Below are positions 22,701-34,471 of a stretch of DNA of 64,000 bases, in pieces; within the stretch, counting starts at the first letter, position 1; every line of letters starts with the position of its first letter. A program made the position numbers and the translations under genes. The stretch covers positions 1 to 64,000 of the forward strand of contig JAYKXP010000017.1 of assembly GCA_037176845.1 (NCBI GenBank), read 5' to 3'. The notes under the pieces are model-generated. The model was not told where the DNA came from, did not search any database, and saw only the letters and a list, made by a program, of their open reading frames with translations. The stretch is from Paramarasmius palmivorus. Taxonomy: Eukaryota; Basidiomycota; Agaricomycetes; Agaricales; Marasmiaceae.

Positions 22701-23269
22701 AAGGCGTGGAATCATCATACGGCATAGATCCATCATCCTGAGCGATGCCGAACTCTTCGAAGGCTGTTTGCTCAGTTGGGCGCCCGCTAGCAGTGTGAAA
22801 ATCGGTACGGATGTCATCAAGCATTGTGCCAGACTCAACCTGAGGGGGTAAAATCTCAGGTTCAAAGGAAAAGGCTGTAGAAAGGTATAAGAAAATATTG
22901 GTTAGTTATTGAGTCACGGAAAAAGGACGTTCGTCGCACCATGGCTATCCTCAGTGCTATTTATTTCAGGTGCATCTCCAATGGGCCATTCAGCTTGAAG
23001 TGAGCGAGGTTGTGTGAAGCCTAAGACATTATTTAGTTGTACTGTGTATACATCAGTACAATGAGGGTACCTTGTGGTAGTTGCTGCACCGGTGCTGATT
23101 GGAGCTCCTGCTGTACGCGATAAGCCATATTTTCGTTCTCCGTAATTTTCTTCTTCTCACAAGCCTTCCGGTGAGCAGCAAAACCACCCCCGGGAGTGAA
23201 CCAACCAGAACAGATGTCGCATTGCTTCATCGCCGCTGGGTTGCTCCTTTGACGTCTGGGAATCGACAT
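19747..23269 (-). CDS. Plavaka-type transposase
   Basis: Recognised from ordered family blocks: an N-terminal C2H2-like finger (CDICSGWFTPGGGFAAHRKAC), STPWYPFPSLFDFEVADLAL, ISVPYKEENRVFDVYYRPLW, MEWDARRHYRFDGTGWE with INEPWTADDWWDAQ, KNKLSSFGTAKGYPVIA followed by GGGIGGGRVVGWHPVV, AVSFDDLHFDDSGLWGAHL, FKSFPRWRDLNHFDAVI with TVTFNDGTKHRDISK, and the end IHSIVRGALVVPAA with VVDVIDSDMFLRVKKHWPG, TAG at 19747. Start chosen at 23269 (MSIPRRQRSN) because the finger follows directly; an in-frame upstream ATG at 23377 is less likely. The junctions I checked near the start are in phase and I saw no disabling change, so this copy may be intact. These proteins cut and rejoin the element ends. Confidence 0.85.
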
Positions 23270-23844
23270 TATGGAAGATGCAAGTGAGATGGTGAAAAGA
23301 GAGATGAGGAACAGCGAATGAGAATTGTCTGAATATAAGAGGTATTGACTCAAGTCGATTGTCCTATCGCAAATCATCGGTGATCTACGCTTTTATCTCG
23401 CAGGACCTTCGGGCAAAGCAAATTAAATTGATGACACTTGAGTTGCTATACATTGGATACTGTTCTACATTTGTCGGAGAAACGCTAGCTCTGCAAGATT
23501 CTTCCATGGACCTTCAAGTTACCGCTGCAGAGATATGCAATTAGCAATGGCTGGAGAGGTAAGTATAACCGATATCGCACCGAGATCATTACTCATGCAC
23601 AGCTTGCCCCACCAAACTTTCCAGAAAAATCCTTCACTTGACGGCTGCAGAAATAAGGCGGCGTAGCATTTCATCGAACCTCTGGACGGTGGACGTTTGC
23701 GTGAGGGAGTGAGGGCGGGCTGATGACTATCGATAATCTACTTAGCGACCACGTAACTGTCTGATAATACTATTACGGCTCCGAGAGAGCCTTATCACCG
23801 ACTGATAAGTCGCTTATCACCCTCGGCTCCTTATAATACAAAAC
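23270..23844. promoter_or_regulatory. Transposase promoter and right subterminal repeats of the Plavaka element
   Basis: Upstream of the transposase. Near the end (23755-23840) it holds TCTGATAAT, CTTATCACC, ACTGATAAG, CTTATCACC and CTTATAATA, the same motif class as the left end and mostly in inverted orientation. No other gene is seen. Confidence 0.5.
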
Positions 23845-23860
23845 CAACTTTTCCGACAAT
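23845..23860 (-). repeat. Right terminal inverted repeat of the Plavaka element
   Basis: CAACTTTTCCGACAAT is the reverse complement of the left end with three mismatches over 16 bases. Confidence 0.6.
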
Positions 23861-24762
23861 CAACAAGTGTATCATTTTGTATGTCATCAGTTTTCTGCAC
23901 AAAATTTTCTTCAACTGAGTTTTCTTTATTAGACTTCCCTTCTGTCATCAACTGCAACTTCACTGTAGTCTGTCACATTCATCTCCAGTAAGTTGATTAC
24001 CATTTGTGTGTATTCAACATGTGGCTCACAACCCATTGTTGATGGAGTGATCCTTTATCTCCAGCATTGTCAGTAGTTGGTGTTGAGAGTGAGGTTTGCA
24101 GAGTAGAGGGCCATCTTTAAGTAGAGCTACATCATGTATCTAGTGTTTTGTAATTCATGCCAATAAACTGATTTTTTATACTTTTCATCCATGGTGAGAA
24201 CAAGCTACTACCGGAGGTGATTCTAATCCAGGATTAATCCCAAGGACTATCAAGTGGATTATCTGGGTATGAGCTTCAGATGTTAATGCATTATCAGATC
24301 ATAATCCTGGATTATTTTTATGTTGGGCTACAGGGATTATTGGGAGGATCAGGTTTTGAAGGGATCATCTGAGATCCAGGATTAATCTAGGTTGCGCTGG
24401 TAAGGGATTTCGTGACTTGATTTGGGCAAGGATTAAGTGAGGATTGGATTGGATTGGGATTAGGATTATATCTACTGGCCAGATGACAGTAAATATTTAC
24501 TGGGGATTATAATCCCGGTACATGTAATTGTTGAGAAACTTTTTCTTCTCAGATGGATGTTAGGCTATCAAACACCAATTTCTTGTGGGTGTGTATATGT
24601 ACACTGTGTCTTCATTTAGACACTGAGAACCTGGTCAACCACCCTTGGTTGTTGCCTTACTGCCTCTCTCATGCCCTGAGCACTGACTCAGACCACTGAG
24701 CCTTTGGGTTCATTCCATGTATGGATTTTTTGGGGTCTAATACACAGAACAGACATTGTAAT
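23861..24762. repeat. Non-coding stretch with GGATTA-rich repeat (about 24221-24520)
   Basis: No gene. Between 24221 and 24520 GGATTA or its complement occurs many times, including the palindromes GGATTAATCC (24231-24240) and GGGATTATAATCCC (24503-24516) near the two ends, suggesting a small non-autonomous element of about 300 bases. The rest is featureless spacer before the 3' end of the OST48 gene. Confidence 0.4.
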
Positions 24763-26373
24763 CTACTCTGCCTTCCCAGCCTTCTTTGCATCGTTACTGC
24801 TCACATCACCTGCAAGCCATCCAGCGGCAAAGAGGAAGAATCCCACGCTTGTGCTAATCGCTCCAGCATAATATGGCCATGCTGCACTCAAGAATCGCGG
24901 GTATCCGTCATGTCGAGGTGGCACAACGGGAACAGTGATCGAATTCTGTAGGTGTGTCCACCTATGGGAAAATAAGTCAACGTATCAACAAGGAGGAAAA
25001 ACGAACATACCCCTTCCTCTTGTAGTCGAGGACAAACTTGAACACACCATGCCTATCGGGAGCTCTAAACTGTACTCGATAAACACCCTTTTCCTTTTTA
25101 CCGTTTCTACCTTCTGACCGAGGTAGAGCAGTGCGAATATGAGGGTCAAGCATTGTGAACTCGAGTTGCATGTCTGTTATGGCCGAGTATGGTTCCCAGA
25201 TGGAGAATTTGGGGTTGTATTTGGATATGGAGACAGTGTATTCCTATTGAGTAATTCAGTTGCGAAAAGCAAACAGATGTCGGAAAAGAGACGCACGACT
25301 TGGTCATTGATGGTGTAATGCTCGGGAGTACTACCATTGACATATTGGTGAGAGGCATCATCGATACGGAGAACAAGATTCTCTTGGAAAGCCCATGCTG
25401 CGACATCTTGCGCGAACTGCTTATTACCAGACTTGACACCACTGCACGAAACGATCAATCTTCACCCCACAGCTATGAATCATTGCTCTTACTCTTCGAT
25501 ATCTTTGTTCGCAAATGCATCACTGAAGACCTCTGCGCCACCAACCCAAGCGACCCTAGCGCCACCAAGAGCCTGGAATCCAGCAGCTACTGCGAGCTGG
25601 GTGCCAGCCCACAAGCCTTCACCACCCTTTTCAGCTGCGTCAGCAAGAACATCTGCAGTCGCGTCTGCATCTGCGGCAAAAGACTCTGCCGGTGCGTTGA
25701 GTATTGGGAATAACAGTGGGTTCTGACCCAATGCGAACGGAATGCCGGAGAACCAGATTGGTGCCGTTGAAGGTGTTAGAATCGGTGGTGTGTCAACGGA
25801 TGATCTGGGAATTGAGATAGGAACAACATTCGCTGGTTCCTTTCGCTCAGGGAAGTGAGAAATGAGGGGTGTGTTGGGTGGTGGGAGAATGAGCGAGAAC
25901 TCTGGGGCAAGAGAAGTGATGAGGTTTTGCTTTGGGGAAAGAGCAATGAGGAGGTTGGTGTTTCCAGAAAGGAGCTGCACAAGAACTTGGGGAGTGATGT
26001 CTTTGGCAAAGTCTAGAATGACCGATAAGTACGTGTCAGTATACAGTGCTGACTGAGGTACTCACTCTTGGTGTCTGTCCCGAGCAACACGACATGTGCA
26101 AACTTTGGCAAGTCGTCTTCAATTAACAAGGGTGTTTCGTCCTTGGGTGACCGAAATGTAAGCTCATAACCTCTCGCTGTAAATTCCGTGAGCAATAGGT
26201 CGAGACGCGTAGTAGCATGAACACGCACCTTCCAGTCCTCCAAAGAATATAGAATAATCCGCCCGTTTTGCAGGGTCTAATATCACAAGCACAGTGTCCC
26301 CGCTGCTTGATTTGGCATTGATGAAAGGTAAGAAATTAAGCAGAAGGACAAGGAAGGACCACAGGTTCAGCAT
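24763..26373 (-). CDS. WBP1: Oligosaccharyltransferase 48-kDa subunit (OST48/WBP1)
   Basis: OST48 is a membrane subunit of the ER complex that transfers the dolichol-linked glycan to Asn in N-glycosylation. ATG at 26373 gives a signal peptide (MLNLWSFLVLLLNFLPFINA) and the start of the lumenal GIFT-like domain (GDTVLVILDP, SIFFGGLEARGYELTFRSPK after an intron with GTGCGTG..TTTACAG). Family blocks follow: FAHVVLLGTDTK, STAPIWFSGIPFALGQNPLL, VAWVGGAEVFSDAFANKDI, and near the end GVYRVQFRAPDRHGVFKFVL. A single C-terminal membrane helix (YYAGAISTSVGFFLFAAGWL) and a lysine-containing tail (KKAGKAE) complete it, TAG at 24763. This is the first conserved housekeeping gene right of the mobile island. 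Confidence 0.92.
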
Positions 26374-26668
26374 AGTTGACGGTCAATTGTACTGACACGT
26401 CGGCGTAAAGTAAAGAGTTTGTGCGTGGGAACACCAGGATGGCGACCATGACGGGTTCCCAATAAGTCAGTTGCAATTTCTCTCATTCTCAACTCGATGT
26501 GTCACTTTTAACGCTCAATCGACTCAAACTCGAAAGCGACTCGAAAGTATGTATTCAAAGAGTTTATATAAAGCATTATGAAGGGGTATAGGACGGCAAG
26601 AGGCTACAAGCTACTAAAATTGACATGTTCTGCGAGTCCTACAGGCATCAATGCATTCGGCCCGCTCT
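26374..26668. other. Spacer between OST48 start and Ppo stop
   Basis: About 295 bases, upstream of OST48 and downstream of the Ppo-type gene; both lie on the minus strand. Likely OST48 promoter and the 3' UTR of the neighbour. No distinctive element seen. Confidence 0.4.
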
Positions 26669-29600
26669 TCATTTGCCTTCGTACTAGAAGTCCAAGATCA
26701 GTTGTAGACGGTGTAAGTATTTCATTCGCCGCTTACCTCCACACACATCGACGTGGGCCACGGGGAAACTTTTTTGGCTTCACTGAGATACGCAAACCGA
26801 AGCTCGGGTCTGGTCTGGTCTTGGAACCTCTTCAGCTTTCCAGAATTCTCAGGAGCCCTCTTGATGCCATTAAGACTGAAGACAGCTCTAAGAACTTCAC
26901 CCATGATCTATGATACGCCATTAGTGTGTTTGAATGGCGAACAGGATTGGATATAGTACCTTCTCTGTTAAGACTTCGCCCAAGCATCTGACAGGCACTC
27001 AATACACATATGAATGGAGAACAAGATAGACCTACCGGTAAATTCCGTCGTCTGTGAAAAGATGGTGCTTGGTGACGCGGTTTATGTTGAATGACTGCGG
27101 GTTCGGGAACGCTTTCTCCTAAAAGAATCACCTGGGTGAGCGAAAAAGTCAAAGCGGGGGCAATGACTTACGTTCTGACAAGCAGTCACAAGGTCTAAAA
27201 AGATCTTCGAACCCTTCGCATATGACTGACCGGAAACGGCTTGATCATTTGCAGCCACGCCTGAAAGACGTCAGTTAGTTGAAAACTCGGCACAATTACT
27301 GCACATACGGAAGACACCTTGGAAGGGTGGATCCAAGCCTGCGGGAATTGACAATGAGAAGTGTACTCAAGGATGTGATCACACGACTCACGAAGCGATT
27401 CCTTCGCGAATCCTGCAAAGTTCGCGTTCGCATCGTTGGCAAGACCCCGAACTGCATCTTCTTGTGATGAATCCAAGATGAGGTTTACCATATTAGTCAG
27501 TGCTATGAAGAAGGATCAGTCTCCAAAAATTGTGTCCAACAAGTACAATAACGACAAACCCAAGGACAATTCTGGGACAGCTCCAACCATGATGGCAAGG
27601 ATGGTATTCGTCAACTGGTCATTTGAATAACCTAGATCCTGCAACTTCTTTACGATCACATGGGATTCGCTCTGTTTCCCTCTGGAGAAGAGCGAAGACA
27701 CGGTGCCGATGAGTCCGGCCACAGAGAGCTGCGTCAAAGTCAGAGACATGAATGCTCAGCACATTCAATACTCACCCTCTTCAAGCCCAAACGAAGTCCG
27801 GTTTCAATATGGTCGGTCAATGTTTCCACATGGGCCTGTACCCTGGCTTGCAAGACGCGCACTCGAGACATTTCGACATCGAGGAATACAAAACTGTAAA
27901 TGCGCGTTAGCAGCTATAGAACCAACCCTAAGCGCTCAAAACTCACGAATAGATATCACCAAGCATCTCAAAAAGTTCATTTGGAGTAAAAACTCCGCTA
28001 CTAGAAGCACTTGTTTTCAACGGAATGCCAGCCTGGAGGAACATTAGCGTTGATTGGATAGTGTAATACTAAAAACACACCAGTTCAGCTACCCAGTACG
28101 CGGGAACTGCCTTGAATACGTCGCGAACAAGATCCACAACACACGCCTTGCTCCCAGGTAATGTCCATGAATTACCTTCGATAAGCTTGATGGTTGTCTC
28201 GAAGAAGAACCGGCGAGTGTGTTCCAAACTCTCTGTGGAAGAAAGTATCTCAAGAACTTTTTCCTGTTCCTCACGACTCTCCGCTGTACTGAAAAAGCTG
28301 CACGCCTTATGAGAAAGTCATACGTTGTCATTTAATGCATATTTCTTACCCTTTTCCCTTGACGATTCTGCTGGCTCGTTCCTGATATTGCGGAGCAGTG
28401 AAAGCAGAAGATTTGAGGATATCTCCGACCTGCGAGTAGTCTGATGCAACTGTGTACGCGGGCGAGGGAGTTGGTCGGTCAGCGTCATAGGCTCCATCTA
28501 GCTTGAGCTTCTTTAGGTACGTTTTCATCGACTCAGGCGTCTGGAGTGCGAAAAACGCATATACGCTATTTTCGGTAAACTGCTTGGGGAGTGTTCTCAA
28601 GAATAGGCGACCAAGCGTGCTCCCAAATCCATAGGCATTGGGATCCCGCTGACAGTCAGCAAAGCCCCATGCTGTCAAGTTGAAAGGCGTGTAATCATGA
28701 GTGAAGTATCTGTCACCGCGAGTGAGGGCAATGGCATCGCTGAGAATAGCGCGGCTAATCGTATACCCTTCAGGTAGGGGGTGATGAGTGACATGTTGCA
28801 GAATAGTTGCCATCGACGTACCTGGGCACAAACCAGCGCCCTCAACGACGGGTTTGGACTCCTCGGCTTGTAGACCCACGTATAACTCGAGATACTGTAG
28901 ATTTTAGATTACTGAAGATTAGTACAGAGGACAATGTTTGTAGGGAGAAAGCATTTCACCTCAATGTTTCCATAGAGCTTCTCTGCAGCGTATGCAATCT
29001 CAGGGTCTGGGTTCCATTCCAGAAAGCTGCTGTATGCTGTTGCAAGTCAGTATGATGGAGTCACGCGCAAAAAGTGTGCTCACGTTTGAGACCAAGATAC
29101 TAGGTTGTGGCGAGGGATCAGCGCCACAGACCTACAACGTGAAAGAGAATCTCTTACCCTTCGGAAATCGTTCAGAGAACAGACTCCCCACTGCCTGTTC
29201 TGCATGATCCCCATAATCTCATGCAAACGCATGCTTGCTGAATTGTTCTGTCAAATTGTAGTGCTTAAAGAGATGTTGAGATTACACACCTGGAGTGCCC
29301 CTAGCTCGGAAAGCACCTGCTGGATGTTCGGTTCTATGGTGTCATTAGTATATGAGAGCATGAATAGAAGCAGAGTCACGAACGCATTTTTTAACACATT
29401 CGCAAGATCCTCATCTTTAAACATCCCATTCTCTTGTCTGTCGAGCCTGAGGAGCTTGTGAGAAATCGCGAGGGCCCAAGATTGTATGATCCTACCCGCC
29501 AAACGTCCAGTGTTTGATGTCGGGAGTTGTTGATTGCAACTTCTTCGCAGCAGCTTTGAAGTCGGCGGGTTGAACGTCCTCCGGTCTCTTCCCCTCGAAA

Positions 29601-31458
29601 ACATTTTCAAATACTTGATTAACCCACTTCTCATCTTCGACACTGGTGGTGGCGTGCCACCGGTACAAACAATTGAACTGGAAAGTTTCATGAGTAACGT
29701 TGTATCAATCGAATCATTTGGAGAGTACCTCGACACTGCAGACATTCCCATTTCCCCTTTCAAATGTAGAATGGTCCGAGTTCCTGATCTCCTGTGGAAG
29801 TGATGAGAACAAGATCGATTTGGAAGACTAAATTCACAGACCTCAAAAGGGTTCAAAGTCCAGTTGCTCCCCTGCCTTACTAGACCCAGAATGCAGGACA
29901 CGTAATCTGAGAATACGGCTGCAATAGGTAGATTAAATGAGCTTTTAGACATTTTGAGTTTAAAGACACCAGCACGCACCTGAGCCAAACCAGCCACAGT
30001 TAACAAGACGAGCTGTCTGGAATATTTCCTCATCCTGTTGTAGCAATTTTTCCCTCGATAGCTTTGTTGGATCTTCGAAGGTTCCTCGTTCATTGATCTC
30101 AAACAGCTTCTCTGCTATGTACTTTGCAGCATCTGTCAATGGGGAGTGGGAAAAAGAGCGTAAAAGCAACGCACATTGTGGTTTCGACTAAACAGGACCA
30201 AAATGACGCAGACAGCAGGTGGAAGCAACAGCAACCTATCTTCTGCAAATACATCAGGGTACAGGAATCCTCGACCACCGTTGCGGTCGCGAACTTTATC
30301 CTGTGAAGCTTGATTGTGTCCATAGAGAGGGGACAGGTCGACGTAAGATGATGTTTCGTTTATGTTCACATCAGTGTGGGATGTTCGGAAGCAGCTGGAA
30401 GAGAGTAAAGTTTACATCTGCGCAATCAGGATCGAGAGAAGCTACTTACGTGTGAATCACCAAAGCGGCGAAAGAGAACATCAACGAGGATAAACCGGCA
30501 GGGTGCTTGACAAACTAGAATATCAAAAACAACCTTAGCGTACCGAGCTCGGAGATGAAGGCGAATGGTCACTCACGCCTTCACGTTTCAAGAGTCTTCA
30601 GGAGCAACAGGGGGCCGATCCGTCAGGAAGAGTGTAAAGATCTAGACACGGCCACTCACGTATCGAAGATGAGACCGGGATCGGGCAATTCATGAGCTGG
30701 CAAAGGGTGTGATTGTTGCACACTCCTCGCGTAGGGTTCACCCGCTCTCCCCATTTCGGGGATGCTCACGTTGTTGAAGGAGCCGTCAGCCGTCCGCCAA
30801 GCATACTTGTTGCCAATACATGTTGCAGGAGGATGATAAAGATCATTATATACTGAAGAAAATGTCCGTGAACTTCAAACTCTACTCAGAAAGTATAGGG
30901 ATACTCACATAGCTTGATGACGCGGTCTTGGGCATCTTGTGCAAATTCGCCTGGAGGGAGGTTCGAAATGAACGAGAGCGCGTGTTCAAGCTAACCAGAC
31001 AAATGAAGTGAGCATCGGGTATGACACACTCAACATTCATCATGTCACGTACCAAAAGCTTCCTGTCATCAATAGATTCGGAGTGTCTGACGGCGTCTAA
31101 AACAGCTGACTAGACCATATGTGAGAAAGCGCCTGATGGAAAAATGAGTTGCTGACGAGGGCGCTGGGCTCCGTGCCGATTGGTATTCCTTTCTTCAGCT
31201 GGAAAGGGAATTTAAGCAGCCAGGTCTGATTACGAAGAGAATTATCGTACTTGATCTGTGAGGTCTTTCAGCATCCTGCCCTTTGGATGGGGCGCGCTGC
31301 TAGTGGCCGAACCGTTGGCAGTAGTGGCTACATTACTATCAGTGGAGGCGTTCTCAGTGCGTCTCTATGATGATGGTTAGTGCACACAAAGAACAGAAAT
31401 GGAACAAGAATCTTACCGCTTTTGCGCGCTCAAACACGGAAGACTTCCTGTTCAACAT
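26669..31458 (-). CDS. Ppo-type fatty acid dioxygenase (heme peroxidase - P450 fusion)
   Basis: Such proteins (psi-producing oxygenases, linoleate diol synthases) oxygenate linoleic or oleic acid with an animal-peroxidase-like domain and rearrange the hydroperoxide with a fused P450-like domain; products act as developmental signals in fungi. ATG at 31458 (MLNRKSSVFERAKA). Seen in order: HELPDPGLIFDT, the distal-His region SFAALVIHTVF with NINETSSYVDLSPLYG, the catalytic-Tyr/proximal-His motif YRWHATTSVEDEKW (YRWH at 29666-29655), then the P450 part with HYTPFNLTAWGFADC, AFPNPQSFNINRVTKHH and the thiolate Cys in YRCLGEVLTEKIMGEVLRAV after an intron. Ends in a short exon (YEGK, TGA at 26669). 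Heavily interrupted by introns. Both active centres look preserved; product specificity cannot be told. Confidence 0.9.
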
Positions 31459-31821
31459 CGTTTAAGAAGGGTAAGCAAAGGTGGCACCGTCGAAACGCCC
31501 ATGAAGTGGGCCCATATAAATACAAATCGTGAGACAGAGAAGCGAAAAACATGATTAGCGGGTCTAAAAGGGTCGTAGAAGAGCCACATGCCCGATTCTC
31601 TACTCCTTGCGTTGCAATCGCACGGAGAAGATAGAACCAAGGTTGGTTCTAATTGACAATTTCCTTATAGGTGGTAAATGGTTACCTTACGGAGCTTCAT
31701 TTGGATGATGAACCGAATACTGCCTACTCCCGACATACCTCATACATATCACCTGTCCGAATAATATCCCGTGAATTTTCAATTATGGAAAACACAAATC
31801 AGCGGTATCAAGCATCACATA
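31459..31821. other. Spacer between Ppo start and COPE stop
   Basis: About 360 bases upstream of the Ppo-type gene and downstream of coatomer epsilon. It should contain the Ppo promoter; a CCCATATAAATAC stretch near 31510 is TATA-like. No gene recognised. Confidence 0.35.
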
Positions 31822-32915
31822 TTACGCGGTGGCTGCAACAGGTGGCAGCACGAATTTTGATGCAGCCTCCTCAAATAGGTCTACCTTTGCCGCGACATCG
31901 AGCACCAGAGGATGCGTGGGATGCTCTTGCTGTAGTAGGCTAGAAATAGGAGTTTAGAAGGGTAAACATCTATGTACAGAATGCCTATCACGTACGCCCA
32001 AGATTCGTCTGCATCGCCTTTCTTCGAGGGACCAAGACCAGACGCGACTACGTACGCCGCTAATGCTTCCGCATCGTTCTTCTGTTGCTCCAAAGACTCC
32101 TCCAAATCCGATTTCGCCTCCGGAATCTCATTTCTCAGTATGCGAGTGACACCACGGGCTGTCAATATGTGTGGTGATGTCAAGGAAGGGTTGCCCAATT
32201 GTTCGGTATAGAAAGATAACGTGTTGGAATAGCCATCCTTTCCGGTAACGAGTCCGATAGTGGATTCGATGAGCTGAAGAAGCAAGTCGTCTTCCGCCCA
32301 GCGTTTTGAACGTTCGTATTCCTTCTTGGCCAAGTCAGGGCGGTTGATGGAGAGATATATCTGAACAATGACCGAGACCCTGTCGACTAAGATAAGAAAT
32401 TGAGGTACTACAAGGGAGAAGGATACGCACGCTTCCAAGTCCTCCGAATCAGTCCCCAGGGTTTCAAGGGCTTCCTCAATTTCACCTGCTATCGCGAACG
32501 CGGTCCCAGCAATGACTCGCACCAATGCTGTATCCCGAGGTGTTCCTTCGCTATCGTCTCCTTCAATTTCGACGGCTAAATCACGCAACTCCTCCAAGGA
32601 AGATTCCTTCACTGAATCATCCTCTTCTGCACCGACATAGCGAGCCAGTGAGGCAACCGCCTTGAATGCAACGTTTTCAGTATCCGATGACACTAACGCA
32701 AGAGCGGATTGAGGGTCATTCAAAGCTATATGAGACCTCGCTTGGTAGAGCAGGATTGGATTGTAATCCGGAGAATTTGAATCTGGTAAGCTCAAGTTGA
32801 CCAGCGTCTTGTGTGCTCCTGTGTTCACCTGTGAGCTTCAACGATATTTAAGAGGCATATTTCACAGACCGAGAATAAACTGTTGCTTGACGTGGTATAG
32901 TTCTGACGAGTCCAT
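31822..32915 (-). CDS. SEC28: Coatomer epsilon subunit (COPE/Sec28)
   Basis: Epsilon-COP is a TPR-like helical solenoid of the COPI coat in Golgi-to-ER transport. ATG at 32915 (MDSSELYHVKQQFILG), then NPILLYQARSHIALNDP, IEEALETLG, VQIYLSINRPDLAKKEYERS, AEDDLLLQLIESTIGLVTGK and LTARGVTRILRNEIPEAKSD, the characteristic order of the family. The last exon, after acceptor ATTTCTAG, ends LVLDVAAKVDLFEEAASKF and TAA at 31822. About 300 residues, the usual length. Start fixed by the small first exon; the ATG at 32828 would lose the conserved beginning. Confidence 0.92.
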
Positions 32916-33171
32916 TACGCTTTCTATAGGCGCGATTTTCGACGTGGACGATGGTGGTTATGAGAAACACGTTTACCAAACTTGGAATGGTCTTGTGATC
33001 AATCGTCACACTACTGTAGCATTAGGCTCATACAGTCTGAGTAAGTCTCGATTATGCTTCAGCTCAAGCCTCAATGAGTAGACACGAAATGGAGCGCCGC
33101 CACAAAGTAGCGATGTGAATGAAAGCGATTACCGTCCTTGTGTAACTAACAGTACTGGGTAGTAGTTACAA

Positions 33172-34345
33172 TTAATTCTCCTCCACTCCGAAGGCCACCG
33201 TGGGTATCCCGTATAGTCCATTCAACACTCTCACTCCCCCCTCTTCGGCTGCCCCTGCAGCAATATACAATGGCACAAAATGTTCCTCTCTTGGATTCGC
33301 AAGTCTGAATCCATTGTGTTTGGTAAGAGCTGTCATCGCTGCCTTGCGTTCTTCGACCTATCACCACCCACGTAAGTAAAAGAATCCGCCAATGGTGTAA
33401 CATGGGATTCTCACCTCTGACTTGCTGACAGCGTCTAGAATTGCTTTGTGAAACTCGTGCAAGACGGGTTTTGTGGTATCAGGATGGAATGTGGAAAAGT
33501 CTCTGAGGTTGTGAATAGGGAGTCCACCGGAAAGGACAAGGTAGCCTTCTTTCCGCAAGGCTGCTACTGCCTTGCCAATCTTCCAATTGCCATCTGGACT
33601 CAGGGTCGAGTCGATAGAGGCTTCAACAATGGGTATATCTGTAAACTCATCTCCAAACATAAGACGGAATGGAACAAACACCCCATGGTCGAACCCAGGA
33701 CCACTAAATCCTCGACCATCCTCGCCTCGGGGTTCTAATTTTGAGGTCGTACGCGCAAGAAAGCCCGCCTGCGAAGGAAGGGTGAGCATCAACTCAAAAT
33801 AAGAGTAGGAATTCACTCACGTCTTTGAACAGCTGAACGACGCGTTCAGATAAAGCCTTGTCCCCCCTGGACTTGAACTTGAGCTGGTAGACCTCGTCAG
33901 GGAAACCATAGTAGTCCATCAACAATGGGTTCTCGTCTCCATAATCTGTGACTAGTCTCTCCCCTAGCGTCTCCCAATGTGCACTGAACACAAGAATTCC
34001 TTTTGGTTTGTACTTTCCCAATAAAGCCGGACCAAAAAGTTTGAGAAACGAGGCCAAAGGACCGCTAGGACCTTGATAGGATGTTATGCCAGAACGGCCA
34101 AGTGCACCGCCCATCGAAGGCGGCATCGCGAGTGCAGGCGATCCATGGGCAAAAAAGAATGCCGGGATGCTGTTGGGTGTTGCTGGTAGAGCGTCAAGTG
34201 CCGCTTTCCATTCCGAGGCGGAATTCGGTATTGACGAGGACGAGGACGACATGAAGCGTTGAAAAAGCTTTGAGACTGGGCTTAACAGTATGGCGAATAC
34301 GACTGTGAGAACAGATAGCTTGAGATAGAACTTATATGGGGGCAT
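33172..34345 (-). CDS. LigB/DODA-type extradiol aromatic ring-opening dioxygenase
   Basis: Members open catechol-type rings or, in DODA, L-DOPA, using non-heme metal. Conserved His-containing motifs are visible: AFFFAHGSPALAM, VFSAHWETLG, GFDHGVFVPFRLMF and NPREEHFVPLYIAAGAA; also LVLSGGLPIHNLRDF. Ends TVAFGVEEN with TAA at 33172. With the upstream ATG (34345) the protein begins with a hydrophobic segment (LSVLTVVFAILLSPVSKLF), unusual for this normally soluble family; the internal ATG at 34251 (MSSSSSSIPNSASEW) would give the ordinary soluble form. About 320 residues. Shares a 126-base promoter with the divergent MAT1 gene. The substrate cannot be told from sequence. Confidence 0.88.
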
Positions 34346-34471
34346 TTGGACGCCATGATGACCGTCACTGTTCTGGTCAAAAAGGGTGCCATTACTAAGG
34401 ATGACTAGTGTGATGAAATCGTGCTTAGGCTGGCTTACAGCGCTTATTATATTCTGCCTGTAACCACCACC

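Larger units (their letters stand above)
17106..23860. mobile_element. Plavaka (CACTA-related) DNA transposon, about 6.75 kb
   Basis: Bounded by imperfect inverted ends: ATTGTCAGAAATTTTG at 17106-17121 and CAACTTTTCCGACAAT at 23845-23860, matching at 13 of 16 positions when one is reverse-complemented. Both ends carry clustered TGATAAG/CTTATCA motifs, as expected for subterminal transposase-binding repeats in CACTA-like elements. Inside, both on the minus strand, are a Plavaka-type transposase and a companion gene. AT flanks both ends if the repeat starts at TGTC, compatible with a two-base duplication but too short to be proof. Confidence 0.7.

Noticed and set aside
23270..23377. Upstream ATG of the Plavaka transposase
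   Set aside because: Would add a hydrophobic leader before the zinc finger; the ATG at 23269 directly precedes it.
34421..34471. Upstream start for MAT1
   Set aside because: Adds a hydrophobic leader unlike this nuclear protein; the ATG at 34472 fits.
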